A DNA stretch of 64,000 nucleotides from Commensalibacter melissae (GTDB lineage Bacteria > Pseudomonadota > Alphaproteobacteria > Acetobacterales > Acetobacteraceae): NCBI RefSeq assembly GCF_009734185.1, contig NZ_CP046393.1:550501-614500 (forward strand), in the 5' to 3' direction. This document shows positions 47,211 to 56,510 of this stretch, piece by piece. Each line of letters starts with the position of its first letter. Positions within the stretch are counted from its first letter, which is position 1. The position numbers and the translations under genes are program-made. Under the pieces are notes generated by a model. The model searched no databases, was not told the DNA's origin, and saw nothing but the letters and a program-made list of their open reading frames with translations.

Positions 47211-48263
47211 TTATAAAAATTCTTTTTCAATAATACATGCATCCCCGTAAGAATAAAAACGATAATTGTTTCGAATAGCATGTTCATAGGCTTGACGCAT
47301 TTTTTCTGTTCCACCAAAAGCGCAAACCAGCATAAATAATGTGGATCTGGGTAAATGAAAATTAGTCATCAAAATATCGATGGATCTGAATTGATGACCT
47401 GGACGTATAAAAATGGATGTTTCCTGTTGAAAAGGGTGAAATATTCCTTGTTGATCAATTGCACTTTCCAATAATCGCAAGGTTGTTGTTCCCACCGCGA
47501 TAATACGTCTTTTTTCAACTTTAGCTTGATTCAATCGTTCAGCGTTTTCTGGACTGAGCACGCCATATTCTGCATGCATATGGTGATCATTGATGTTTTC
47601 ACTTCGCACTGGTAAAAATGTTCCAGCACCCACATGTAGAGTAAGGGCCAGCCGTTCAACACCTTTATGATCAAGCTGGGTTAATAATTCTTCTGTAAAA
47701 TGCAATCCGGCTGTAGGAGCGGCAACTGCACCAGGATTTTGTGAAAATATTGTGTAATAATCCAGCTCATCCCTTTCAGTTGGTCCATAGGGACGACGAA
47801 TATAGGGAGGTAGCGCCAATTGACCAGATGTATTAAGCCATTTATCAAATTCATTACCCTCAAGATTAAAACGGATGAACGCACCACCACCTGTTTCAAG
47901 TTTTACCACTGTGGCAAAACATTTTTTATCTGGAAAATCAAGGCGGTCTTGTTTCTTTAAACGTTTACTGTTTTTGATCAATACATGCCAAGTACCATCT
48001 CCCATCGGTCGATCAAGTGTAATGCCAATGTGAGCCATACCCCTTTGTGCGAATAATTTGGCGGGAATGACCTTTGTATCATTGGCAATCAAGATATCAC
48101 CTTTTTGAAAATAACAGGGTAAATCCCGTATTGTTTTATCCTGAAATTTTCCCGATTTTGATGGAATGTAAAGAAGTTTGGCAGCCTCTCTGGGACGGGC
48201 CGGATGCTGGGCAATGCAATGTTCAGGAAGCTTGAAATCAAAATCTGCAGTAAGATCAGTCAT
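47211..48263 (-). CDS. queA: S-adenosylmethionine:tRNA ribosyltransferase-isomerase (QueA)
   Basis: 350 residues. QueA transfers and rearranges the ribosyl part of SAM onto preQ1 in tRNA, making epoxyqueuosine. Conserved blocks are all present: DFDFKLPEHCIAQHP at the start, GDILIANDTKVIPAKLFA, VAAPTAGLHFTEELL, LTLHVGAGTFLPVR and TNFHLPRSTLFMLVCAFGG. It lies upstream of tgt on the same strand but is separated from it by a gap that holds the broken secreted-protein gene on the opposite strand, so the two are probably transcribed separately. Confidence 0.97.
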   Translation of the reverse strand: MTDLTADFDFKLPEHCIAQHPARPREAAKLLYIPSKSGKFQDKTIRDLPCYFQKGDILIANDTKVIPAKLFAQRGMAHIGITLDRPMGDGTWHVLIKNSKRLKKQDRLDFPDKKCFATVVKLETGGGAFIRFNLEGNEFDKWLNTSGQLALPPYIRRPYGPTERDELDYYTIFSQNPGAVAAPTAGLHFTEELLTQLDHKGVERLALTLHVGAGTFLPVRSENINDHHMHAEYGVLSPENAERLNQAKVEKRRIIAVGTTTLRLLESAIDQQGIFHPFQQETSIFIRPGHQFRSIDILMTNFHLPRSTLFMLVCAFGGTEKMRQAYEHAIRNNYRFYSYGDACIIEKEFL

Positions 48264-48350
48264 GGATTATTATGGTTGGGCCATTAAAAAATGTTGAGAA
48301 TATACATTTATTAAATGTATATTTCGGTTAGAAAGATCAAGAGATAAGAA

Positions 48351-49766
48351 TTATTGGTTCTCTTGGCAAGTGTACAAACGAACTGTATCGTCTTCATAAC
48401 GTATATCATTTAATGTTTTTTCTTCAGTTAAAATACGGCATCCTGTCACATCGGGATTATCTTTTGCTCCAACGCGATAATAAGCCAATGAATTCTTTAC
48501 TGGTTTCCCTTGTTTAATCGTATCATTATTAAAATTACCCATAACCATAAAGGATAATCTTTCCGCCTGTGTTATCTCATGTGGCGTGAAAATGGCGCTG
48601 GTTAGAGGGAAAGCGTTTTTTTGTAATTGATCGTAATAGGCAGGTAACTTATTTTTCGAAAATTGATGCAAGGTACTCATATTATAGATTAATGCAATGA
48701 TTGCTAATAATAAGGTTAGTAATTTTGTATAATAATTAACATCACGCCCAATTAAAATGGCACTGATGATACAGATCAAAATTATATGGGTATAACTGTA
48801 ATGGGCCAGTCTTGTTTTGGCGAGACTGAAGATCAGAAAACTTGACAGGATTGCAGAAAGAATGATTAAAATATCATATGAAAACATTTTCCATTTTCTA
48901 AATGAAAAAGAATAAATCAAGGCGAAAATGAAAATTATGGTGATCAGACTAAAATGATCCACAAGCTGATTAAAAAAATACCAGATGGAATGGTAATGAC
49001 CTGTAATACGGTCAGAGGCTCTGGCTATAAGGTCATAGCGGTACATTTCCTTGATAAAATCGAACTTGTCATAGGGGTAACGTAATGCTAGCCAGATTAA
49101 TATAGGTGAAAAAAAAACGATTATGGGAAAGGTAAATGATTTTATTGAAAGCTGTTTGTTTTTGAATAAATAACCGTAAGCAATAAAATAGGGAATAGCC
49201 ATAAAAAGAGCATGCCAGCTTTTTGTTAAAAAAGCCAAGGCAGAAAAAAAAGCCGCAAGTGCAATATGTCGGGTATCATTTTTACTTGCTAGGGCGATTA
49301 CAACCATAACTTGGCAAAATATATAAAAAGCATCCGCGTCTCCAGAACGGAAACCGTGGGTTTTGATTATCAGGGATGCAGTAAATAATAGGGATAAAAA
49401 AAGAATGGAGCTGATTATATTATATTTTTTATATGTGTAATAACAGACAATACTGCAAAGCAGTATTGTTGAGACTATTGAAAATAATCGTACCGTTAAA
49501 ATGGATTTTCCAAATAAAGAAATGATAATACAAGTTGGTAAAAAGCTGAGTATGGGCTTTAAATTCCACATATCAGTTTTATTCATCCATGTGTTGATAA
49601 TCCAGTTTTTATTGATATTCATTTCAATTGAACTGACTGCATGACGGCTTTCGTCCCAGCTATCGAAATGGGTAAGATTTATGTGATAGAAAAGGGTGCA
49701 ATAGAAAATTGCAAGAAGTATAAACAATAGAATAATAAAAAAATTTTTTCTTGTTAATAAAAACAT
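48351..49766 (-). CDS. GT-C family membrane glycosyltransferase (PMT/ArnT-like), copy 1
   Basis: 471 residues with about ten hydrophobic helices. The first periplasmic loop has HINLTHFDSWDESRHAVSS, where the acidic DSWDE motif marks the GT39/ArnT-type active site, followed by WNLKPILSFLP. The last 90 residues are a soluble periplasmic tail. Such enzymes move a sugar from an undecaprenyl-phosphate donor to lipid A, a polysaccharide or a protein. It is closely related to the gene upstream (49862-51271) with which it forms a tandem pair. Donor and acceptor unknown. Confidence 0.87.
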   Translation of the reverse strand: MFLLTRKNFFIILLFILLAIFYCTLFYHINLTHFDSWDESRHAVSSIEMNINKNWIINTWMNKTDMWNLKPILSFLPTCIIISLFGKSILTVRLFSIVSTILLCSIVCYYTYKKYNIISSILFLSLLFTASLIIKTHGFRSGDADAFYIFCQVMVVIALASKNDTRHIALAAFFSALAFLTKSWHALFMAIPYFIAYGYLFKNKQLSIKSFTFPIIVFFSPILIWLALRYPYDKFDFIKEMYRYDLIARASDRITGHYHSIWYFFNQLVDHFSLITIIFIFALIYSFSFRKWKMFSYDILIILSAILSSFLIFSLAKTRLAHYSYTHIILICIISAILIGRDVNYYTKLLTLLLAIIALIYNMSTLHQFSKNKLPAYYDQLQKNAFPLTSAIFTPHEITQAERLSFMVMGNFNNDTIKQGKPVKNSLAYYRVGAKDNPDVTGCRILTEEKTLNDIRYEDDTVRLYTCQENQ

Positions 49767-49861
49767 AATTATTCAGTCATCATTATAAAAAGCGGGGTTT
49801 TATTCATAATTAATTATTTCGTTAGAAAATATAGGGTTTGAATGAGCGTTAAAATGTTAAT

Positions 49862-51271
49862 TTATAAATTTTTACAAGAAAATAAAGATATTTCGTTCTG
49901 ATCATGTTTATTTTTTAATTCTGTTACTTTTTCAGTTATGGGATGACATCGATTGATATCGGAATTGTCATTGCCTTGATCACGATAAAAAACCAGTGCT
50001 TTTGATATGGGTTTTCCATATTTGATTTTATCATAATTGAAATTGCCAAATACCATGATGGCTAAACGTTCATTCTGTTCTATATGTTGTGGTACATATA
50101 AGGTATTATATTTTGGATAGGCATTTTTTTGAAGTTGATAATAATAGTCTGGCAAATGTATTGAAGAGATTTTATGTAGATTGGTAAATGCAAAAATAAC
50201 TGCTATAAAACTTAGAATAATAATAAAATATCGGGTATATTTATTAATGTCTCGACCAATCAAAATACTTGTGACCAGACAGATTAATATAATATGCGTA
50301 TAGCCATAATGGTAAAGTTTTGTTTTAGCCATACTGTAAATCAGCAGACTACTCAAAATGGCTGATAAATAAATGATGATATCATAAGTTAAAAAATGTT
50401 TTTTCCTATATTTGTAACTATAAAATATGGAAAATATAAATGTTAAAAAAATGAGGCCAAAATTATTGAATAAAATTTTTATAAAATAATTCCAGCCATG
50501 AATATGATTTTCAATCATATGGGAGGAGCGTTTTATTAAATCATAACGCACCATTTCTTTGATAAAAGCAAAACCATCATATTGATAACGTATGCCAAGC
50601 CATATTAATATGGGCAAACTAAAACAAATGACAGGATATAAAATAGCTTTTATATTGAACCGATGGCTTTTAATTAGATAACCATAGGAAATTAAAAAGG
50701 GTAAGCCCAGGAAAAGAGCATGCCAACTTTTTGCTAGAAAAGCTAACGATGAAAAAAAAGCGGCCAGAGTAATATGAAAATGATCATACTTTGTTGCTAA
50801 TGATAATGTTGCGATAATTTGACAAAGGATAAAAAATGAATCAATGTCGCCGCTTCTGAAAGCATGGTTACGAATTAAAAGTGAGGTTGTAAATAGAAGT
50901 GAAATAAAAAGAATGGCTGTGTAAATATTATATTTTTTAATTGTATAATAACAGACAAGATTACATAAAAATATTGCACATAAAAGAGAAAAAAGACGGA
51001 TTGCTAGAATTGATTTGCCAAAAAGTAAAATCATTAGACAAGTTGGCAGAAAACTTAAAATAGGTTTTAAATTCCACATGTCGGGTTGGCCAGCCCAACT
51101 GTTTATAATATAATTATGATTGTAGATCATTTCCAAAGCACTGACGCCGTGTCGGCTCTCATCAGAACTGGCAAAAGGGATTTGGTTGATATGAAAGAAT
51201 AGAATAAAAATAAATAAACCCATTAAGGCTATTAATAAAATATTCCAAAAATTCTTTATGATTATTAACAT
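49862..51271 (-). CDS. GT-C family membrane glycosyltransferase (PMT/ArnT-like), copy 2
   Basis: 469 residues, similar throughout to the neighbouring copy: HINQIPFASSDESRHGVSALEM matches the HFDSWDESRHAVSS loop, MWNLKPILSFLPTC is identical in pattern, and FRSGDIDSFFILCQ matches FRSGDADAFYIFCQ. The catalytic acidic pair is D-E in SSDESRH. The C-terminal tails share the YxxDxxKxGKPxxxxLxxYR pattern (for example YDKIKYGKPISKALVFYRD). An old tandem duplication that has diverged but kept both frames intact. Confidence 0.87.
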   Translation of the reverse strand: MLIIIKNFWNILLIALMGLFIFILFFHINQIPFASSDESRHGVSALEMIYNHNYIINSWAGQPDMWNLKPILSFLPTCLMILLFGKSILAIRLFSLLCAIFLCNLVCYYTIKKYNIYTAILFISLLFTTSLLIRNHAFRSGDIDSFFILCQIIATLSLATKYDHFHITLAAFFSSLAFLAKSWHALFLGLPFLISYGYLIKSHRFNIKAILYPVICFSLPILIWLGIRYQYDGFAFIKEMVRYDLIKRSSHMIENHIHGWNYFIKILFNNFGLIFLTFIFSIFYSYKYRKKHFLTYDIIIYLSAILSSLLIYSMAKTKLYHYGYTHIILICLVTSILIGRDINKYTRYFIIILSFIAVIFAFTNLHKISSIHLPDYYYQLQKNAYPKYNTLYVPQHIEQNERLAIMVFGNFNYDKIKYGKPISKALVFYRDQGNDNSDINRCHPITEKVTELKNKHDQNEISLFSCKNL

Positions 51272-51678
51272 GTTTAAAATATTTATAGATTAAAAATAAT
51301 TTTTTTATATTAAAATGATTCGGAGTCAATGAATATTATACAATAAAATTCTATATAATAATAAATTTATAATGAATATAAAGACTTGCAGTTTATTTGT
51401 TATTGTGAAGGAATATAATTTAAATATTTAAATTATATTAGAAACTACGAAGCATGATAGTAGGATTAATAGTCTAATCAACTATGATATTTTTTATAAT
51501 CTGGATAATCTACTAGTTTCATAAATCGCTTTATGTTGTAATTAATCTATCTTTAACAAAAGTTATATTTTAACTATTAAAAAAATGATTAATATTTTTT
51601 ATAGCACAATACGGTTTATTACCAATTAAACTTTTGGTTTTGTTAAACTATTTATCATTTGATATTATATTATAAAAT
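51272..51678. other. AT-rich gene-free stretch
   Basis: About 400 bases between the second GT-C gene start and the sspB stop, with stops in all frames. It should hold the GT-C operon promoter. I see no RNA gene, repeat or clear terminator for sspB. Confidence 0.5.
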
Positions 51679-52245
51679 TTAATCGGTTTTTTTTCTAAAA
51701 GCATCTAAACTTATAACCTGTGATTTCTCTTTCGATGCGTTACTTTCCTTAGAAGGTTTAGCATCTTTTAATTCTTCCATATTATTTGTAACTGTACGGA
51801 GTGTTTGAACAGGTGTCTTTTCTTCAGATTGAATCACGGTTAGACTAGAGGGAATAGGCTGAAAATTAAATGCTAGATTAACAAACGGATCTGCAAACCC
51901 AATAACAGATCCGAACGGAATAACCAATATACTCCCAACTCCGCCAAATGAAAGACCAACAGACATTTGCTGTTTAATTCTGTTGATTTTCAGATCCCAA
52001 AATTGATGTTGTAAAACAATCGTCATTTCTTCTGGATATTTTTCTTTAAGTTGGGGTGGAAGAATCACATCAGGATAGTCGGTTTTAAACTGGATATAGA
52101 AATTATGACTCCCAGGCAGTCCATCTTTTGCAACTGATTCCAGAGCTTTTAACATGACCTCACGATAGGCAGCTTCAATCCATTCATTATATGGTAAAAG
52201 GGAAGGGGGGTTTTCGTTAGAACCTGAATTATCTGAATTGGTCAT
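51679..52245 (-). CDS. sspB: SspB-family ClpXP adaptor (alphaproteobacterial type)
   Basis: 188 residues. The fold region (about residues 20-135) shows EVMLKALESVAKDGLPGSHNFYIQF, then PPQLKEKYPEEMTIVLQHQFWDLKI, VGLSFGGVGSILVIPFGSVIGFADP and AFNFQP, close to alphaproteobacterial SspB. The tail after residue 140 is disordered and ends SLDAFRKKTD, like the ClpX-binding end of known adaptors. SspB brings tmRNA-tagged proteins to the ClpXP protease. Its ATG lies 37 bases downstream of the tmRNA gene on the same strand. Confidence 0.92.
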   Translation of the reverse strand: MTNSDNSGSNENPPSLLPYNEWIEAAYREVMLKALESVAKDGLPGSHNFYIQFKTDYPDVILPPQLKEKYPEEMTIVLQHQFWDLKINRIKQQMSVGLSFGGVGSILVIPFGSVIGFADPFVNLAFNFQPIPSSLTVIQSEEKTPVQTLRTVTNNMEELKDAKPSKESNASKEKSQVISLDAFRKKTD

Positions 52246-52282
52246 TGTCTAAACTTTAACTATAAAATCAATAATCTAAAGT

Positions 52283-52550
52283 GAAGGGTTTCTGTTGCCC
52301 GGCACCCTTCAAGCCGCGCTTGTCACATTGGCTTATTAGGCCGCGATAGCGTGTGCCTCGAAATTATCGTTGGCATTTGTAAAAAACAGTCCGATAACGG
52401 TGGTACAATACCGAGCAAAAAATATATCTTTACTACGCGTGTCGATCCTGTTTCGTCCCCATAAGCTTTATGGTGGAGACGCCGGGTACCGCCCCCGGGT
52501 CCACTACGCCTATTTCATATACCGTTTATTGCCATAGTTGGGTAAACCAA
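52283..52550 (-). ncRNA. ssrA: Circularly permuted two-piece tmRNA
   Basis: On the minus strand the acceptor piece comes first and ends CGTCTCCACCA (CCA at 52473-52471) after a T arm with GGTACC in place of the usual GGTTCGA. A 10-base spacer follows (52470-52461), and the coding piece begins GGGGACGAAACAGGATCGAC at 52460. GGGGACG pairs with CGTCTCC to form the acceptor stem. The tag frame lies at 52374-52339, and a hairpin GAAGGGT/ACCCTTC (52310-52283) closes the coding piece. Permuted order is the standard alphaproteobacterial arrangement. Outer ends of the two pieces are approximate. tmRNA rescues stalled ribosomes and tags their products. Confidence 0.92.
52333..52374 (-). other. tmRNA tag-encoding frame (tag ANDNFEAHAIAA)
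   Basis: Twelve codons from resume codon GCC (52374) to GCC (52339), then TAA TAA. With the alanine from charged tmRNA the tag is AANDNFEAHAIAA. The start matches the Caulobacter tag AANDNFAEEFAVAA, as does the final AA that ClpX recognises, but the middle is changed and one residue shorter. Confidence 0.88.
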
Positions 52551-52705
52551 CAATTTTAATATAATAATATTTCACTAATAAAAAAAGGGGAAATTAATTT
52601 TTTTTGATCCAAATTAAATTTCTGGGTAACCGTAATTAATTTCCAATTGTTTTTACTTATTATTTCTTTATAATTTTCCGTAATAATCTTAACAGGAAAT
52701 AAGCG

Positions 52706-54109
52706 ATGAAAAAATCAGTAATCTTTGGAACAACCGCAGTCATTCTTGTACTAGGTTCAAGTCTTGGAGGTGGATATATCTATCTTCAGCATCAGCTACA
52801 CAATCGTCTTGATGCGGGAATTAAAATGTTGGAGCAATCCTTTCCGGGTTCTTCTATTGTTTATGATCGCAGTGTAACCAATGTATTCACACGTAGTGCC
52901 ATTTTGGAAAAAGTGAAGATCAAAGGCCAGTCTGGGCAATTATATACAATGGATAAATTGAATATCAAATCTGGTTCACGTAATGGATTGATGAGCGCTA
53001 CAATTGATAATTTTGAGACAAAAATTGATAGTGACTTGATGATGAATAACGGGCAGATTCACGTTGATCATATTGATTTAAACAATTTTGTTCCCAGAAA
53101 GGATTTGCTTGACATCGATGCATCTGGAAAAATCAAGAGTGTTTATTTTTCAAAGGCAAAATTTGATTTGTTAAATCTGAAGAATATTACAATGAAATTA
53201 TCTTCTGGATCGGAAAAGATAGCAATAGCTCAATATCAAATCAAAAATTATGGATTAGATCGAAAATCCGACCAAACTTTGAATGATTTCCGTTATTATG
53301 ATAAAGTTAACAATCGGGACAATTATTTCAATATTCAATCACTTCAGATTAAGGATTTGAGTTTTGCTAAATTTTTCCAAAATATTGAATATGGAAAAAC
53401 ATTTGAATTTGCAAGTGACGAACCTAAACTTTTTCATATTAAAAATGTCGAATTAAAAATTGATGCTGCACGATACCAGCTTGGTGACATGCAAATTTCG
53501 ACAGAAAAAGATGGAAAAAACCGTTTGTTTAGAGGTAATAAATTCGATAACTTACAATTACAAACCGATAGTGATCCAAGACTGTACGCTTTAAAGCAAT
53601 ATGGTTATGATCAACTAAATCTGTTCGGGAATTTGTCCGCGCAGTATCATTATGATCTGCAAGAATGGAATCTTGAACCGTTCCAGATTGGTGCAAAAAA
53701 TATTGGGAATGTAAAAATTAATGCTCGTGTAAAAGGTCCGGAAAAACCATCAGCAAATAATGAAATGGCAATGATAAATGATTATAAGATTGTATCCTTT
53801 ACAATGCATTTTCGTGATGATGGATTAATACAACATTTGGCTGATCTTAAAAGCCGTGAAAAGAATGAATCCGTTGATCAGATTAAGCAAGAATGGATTG
53901 AGGATTTACAGAAACCCGATAGAGATTTTCCGGAATTGTCTAAACAAGCTGGAAATGCTGTCATTGATGTTATTCATCATCCGGATCATGAGCTTACAAT
54001 TGAGGTTAATCCGGATAAACCTTATTCATTTTTAGATCTAACTTCATATAATGCTAGTCAGATAATTGATCATTTGAATATTAAGGTTCATAGTGATTCT
54101 AAGCATTAA
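52706..54109 (+). CDS. Exported or membrane-anchored protein of unknown function
   Basis: 467 residues. Residues 4-26 form one hydrophobic segment after MKK, serving as signal or anchor, so the long polar remainder is periplasmic. The remainder is predicted beta-rich with a recurring pattern of short strands (for example ILEKVKIKGQSGQLYTMDKLNI, YFNIQSLQIKDLSFAKFF, LFHIKNVELKID), as seen in AsmA-like and DUF945-type proteins, but I cannot assign a family. It lies divergent from ssrA and is followed by a decayed gene of similar architecture. Confidence 0.75.
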   Translation: MKKSVIFGTTAVILVLGSSLGGGYIYLQHQLHNRLDAGIKMLEQSFPGSSIVYDRSVTNVFTRSAILEKVKIKGQSGQLYTMDKLNIKSGSRNGLMSATIDNFETKIDSDLMMNNGQIHVDHIDLNNFVPRKDLLDIDASGKIKSVYFSKAKFDLLNLKNITMKLSSGSEKIAIAQYQIKNYGLDRKSDQTLNDFRYYDKVNNRDNYFNIQSLQIKDLSFAKFFQNIEYGKTFEFASDEPKLFHIKNVELKIDAARYQLGDMQISTEKDGKNRLFRGNKFDNLQLQTDSDPRLYALKQYGYDQLNLFGNLSAQYHYDLQEWNLEPFQIGAKNIGNVKINARVKGPEKPSANNEMAMINDYKIVSFTMHFRDDGLIQHLADLKSREKNESVDQIKQEWIEDLQKPDRDFPELSKQAGNAVIDVIHHPDHELTIEVNPDKPYSFLDLTSYNASQIIDHLNIKVHSDSKH

Positions 54110-54193
54110 TAATGGATTTTATAAAATAAATTCATGAATTTATTCGGCTGGATTGAATAAACTTACATAAATTACATTTTCAAGATGTGCAAA

Positions 54194-54823
54194 ATGAATA
54201 AATTGAAAAAAGTATTTTTCTCTCTATTTGTTTTGCTTTTTATTTATTATAGGACTGAATTTATATAATATACGTTATGGGGAGGCTCCGTTCATATTAG
54301 AATACACGCATAATGCCCTGACACGGATTGCAGGAAAAAAGGGCATTATTCATATTCCAAGGCGTTTGTCCTTAAAGTTTTCCAAACGGTCATTTTCGAG
54401 AATATAAATGTGATGCTTGAAGATGGTAGTCATTTAAATGTTAAGAAAATAGGGATTTCAAATAACGGTTTCTGGGAAACTTCAATATAGAAAACCGTTT
54501 TAAACAGGGTTCATGTGAACTTTGATATTGGCAGAATAAATGCTGAAAATTGGCGGATTAAATCTTTATCCCATCAGCTAAGCGGGATAGATTATTTTTA
54601 CAAGACCAGAGTATCGGAAAAGTCAGGGTATCAAATTCATATTAACTATTTGAGAACAGAGGGTATGGGAAACGGTACAAGAATTATTTTGGGAAGTATA
54701 GCCAATTTTTTATATAAAACAGGCTATCATTCAATTACGGTTGATTTTTCATATGATGATAATCAGTCATTTTTTACTAATGAAGCCTGCTATATATTTC
54801 GGAAAAAATTTTGTCCACATTGA
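54194..54823 (+). pseudogene. Decayed exported protein gene, possible relative of the upstream gene
   Basis: Fragments in three frames continue one another: MNKLKKVFFSLFVLLFIYY (signal-like, from 54194), LYNIRYGEAPFILEYTHNAL (about 54255-54320), then VFQTVIFENINVMLEDGSH (about 54378-54435) and finally an open 102-codon stretch at 54515-54823 starting MNFDIGRINAENWRIKSL. The order signal, strand-rich middle, tail resembles the 467-residue protein before it. For example KTGYHSITVDFSYDDNQSFF parallels HHPDHELTIEVNPDKPYSF. At least two frameshifts and an in-frame stop (54488-54490) separate the pieces. Confidence 0.6.
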
Positions 54824-54999
54824 TCTGTCCTGTTTATTGGGTTTGAATTTAAAGCCGCATTTTTTTTAAATAGCTAACGAGGGGAATATGCAAATCATGA
54901 CTGTTAAAAACCATTAAAATCATATATTTTAGGAAAATAGTTTTATACTGGTTTATAAATAATTTCTTAGTCGTACTTAAAATGAGTAAATAGATTATT

Positions 55000-55923
55000 A
55001 TGGCACTTACAGAAGAACAACAGGCAGATATTAAAGCGCAGTCAAGTCAGCAACTTTATACAAAACGACCAATTTCACCAGGTTTGGAAGAAATGCTTTA
55101 TCAAGCTTTTCCAGTACTGGATCATGGATTTGTCAGGGTTGTCGATTATATGGGTAATGATTCTGCAATTGTTCAGGCAGCCCGAGTTTCATATGGAACC
55201 GGTACAAAAAAAGTATCGGAAGACCGTGGTTTAATTCGATATTTAATGCGTCATTATCACACAACCCCTTTTGAAATGTGTGAAATTAAGTTTCATGTTA
55301 AATTACCAATTTTTGTAGCACGACAATGGATTCGTCATCGTACGGCCAGCGTGAATGAATATTCGGCCCGATATTCAATAATGGATAGAGAATTCTATAT
55401 TCCCGAACCTCGCGTATTGGCAATGCAAAGTAAGGTTAATCATCAAGGTCGGGGAGAAGTTCTTTCTGCTGACCAATCAGAGGCAGTTCTATCGCTTTTA
55501 CGTAATGATGCGCAAAAATGCTATGATGATTATGAAAAAATGCTTCGTAATCCTGAAGAAAATGGTTTTGGGCTGGCTCGTGAGCTTGCCAGAATGAACT
55601 TGACCTTGAACAGTTATAGTCAATGGTACTGGAAGATTAACTTACATAATTTATTTCATTTCTTGCAGTTAAGAATTGACTCGCATGCACAATATGAAAT
55701 CCGTGTTTATGCTGAAGTAATGCTGAAAACGGTTCGGGCATGGGTTCCTCTGGCTTGTGAGGCATTTGAAGATTATCGCAAAGGAGCTGTAACATTTTCC
55801 TCGACCATGATGAATGTTATTGGCAAGTTGTTAAATGGACAATCTGTTGATCAAGCTGACAGTGGATTAAGCAAACGTGAATGGACAGAAATGATGCAGA
55901 TTCTGGATCATTACAAATCCTAG
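55000..55923 (+). CDS. thyX: FAD-dependent thymidylate synthase (ThyX)
   Basis: 307 residues. It makes dTMP from dUMP with methylenetetrahydrofolate as carbon donor and NADPH plus FAD as reductant. The ThyX signature [15 protein letters not shown] is intact at residues 112-126, preceded by [17 protein letters not shown]. The closing part [30 protein letters not shown] contains the second nucleotide-binding block (about residues 198-227). Many bacteria with ThyX lack ThyA, but that cannot be judged from one window. Confidence 0.96.
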   Translation: MALTEEQQADIKAQSSQQLYTKRPISPGLEEMLYQAFPVLDHGFVRVVDYMGNDSAIVQAARVSYGTGTKKVSEDRGLIRYLMRHYHTTPFEMCEIKFHVKLPIFVARQWIRHRTASVNEYSARYSIMDREFYIPEPRVLAMQSKVNHQGRGEVLSADQSEAVLSLLRNDAQKCYDDYEKMLRNPEENGFGLARELARMNLTLNSYSQWYWKINLHNLFHFLQLRIDSHAQYEIRVYAEVMLKTVRAWVPLACEAFEDYRKGAVTFSSTMMNVIGKLLNGQSVDQADSGLSKREWTEMMQILDHYKS

Positions 55924-55961
55924 AGTTAATGTGTATATAAAATCTCTTGGAAAGATTGAAA

Positions 55962-56102
55962 ATGGAAAAACTTTTATATGTTGCTGGTATTATCATTTTA
56001 TTTATCGGCATTGTTGCAGCGATGTGGTTTCTTCCTTTTGGACGTAATCTAGATGCGGATAATCAGTATCTACATGAGACTTTTTATACAAAGAAAAAAT
56101 GA
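55962..56102 (+). CDS. 46-residue single-helix membrane protein
   Basis: A small frame, MEKLLYVAGIIILFIGIVAA then MWFLPFGRNLDADNQYLHET, ending FYTKKK. One membrane helix spans residues 5-25, with the C-terminal half polar. GGAAAG lies at good spacing before the ATG, and its stop overlaps the start of the next gene by four bases (ATGA at 56099-56102), so the two are translationally coupled. No family recognised. It lies 40 bases after thyX. Confidence 0.68.
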   Translation: MEKLLYVAGIIILFIGIVAAMWFLPFGRNLDADNQYLHETFYTKKK

Positions 56103-56491
56103 ACTATGCTAAATATTTGATTATAAATATGAAAGTAGTTGAAAATTTCATTATGGATTATAAAGATAAAAAGAATCTTCCTGTCGATGAATATGAGTAT
56201 GAATTGCCTGGTAAATCCGTCCATTCATCATCTGAATCAATGGGAGAAAGTTTTTTTACCCAACCTTCAAATCTTGATTCTAATATTAAACCTCTAGATC
56301 CAAATCAAAAAATCGAATTTGCCACTTTACGCCCTTGGTATATTGCCTGTACTTTCGTTTTGGTTTTGGGGTTGATTTTCGAATTTGGAATTTTAGGAAA
56401 AAACGGAAAGCAGGGACCTTTATGTCGGTATATGCCAAAAAATAAGGTTTGTTATGTTTTGGCAGGTCCTGGATCTTCTTTAGAGAAATAG
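56099..56491 (+). CDS. Small membrane protein of unknown function, coupled to the 46-residue gene
   Basis: 130 residues. The first 80 are polar and mostly disordered (rich in Ser, Asp and Glu, with VDEYEYELPGKSVHSSSES). One membrane helix lies at about 80-100 (WYIACTFVLVLGLIFEFG), followed by a 30-residue tail with two cysteines (GPLCRYMPKNKVCYVLAG). Overlap with the gene before it favours the start at 56099; an internal ATG at about 56153 could also be used. Pair function is unknown. Confidence 0.65.
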   Translation: MNYAKYLIINMKVVENFIMDYKDKKNLPVDEYEYELPGKSVHSSSESMGESFFTQPSNLDSNIKPLDPNQKIEFATLRPWYIACTFVLVLGLIFEFGILGKNGKQGPLCRYMPKNKVCYVLAGPGSSLEK

Positions 56492-56510
56492 ATTCGGGGT
56501 GACAGGGTTT

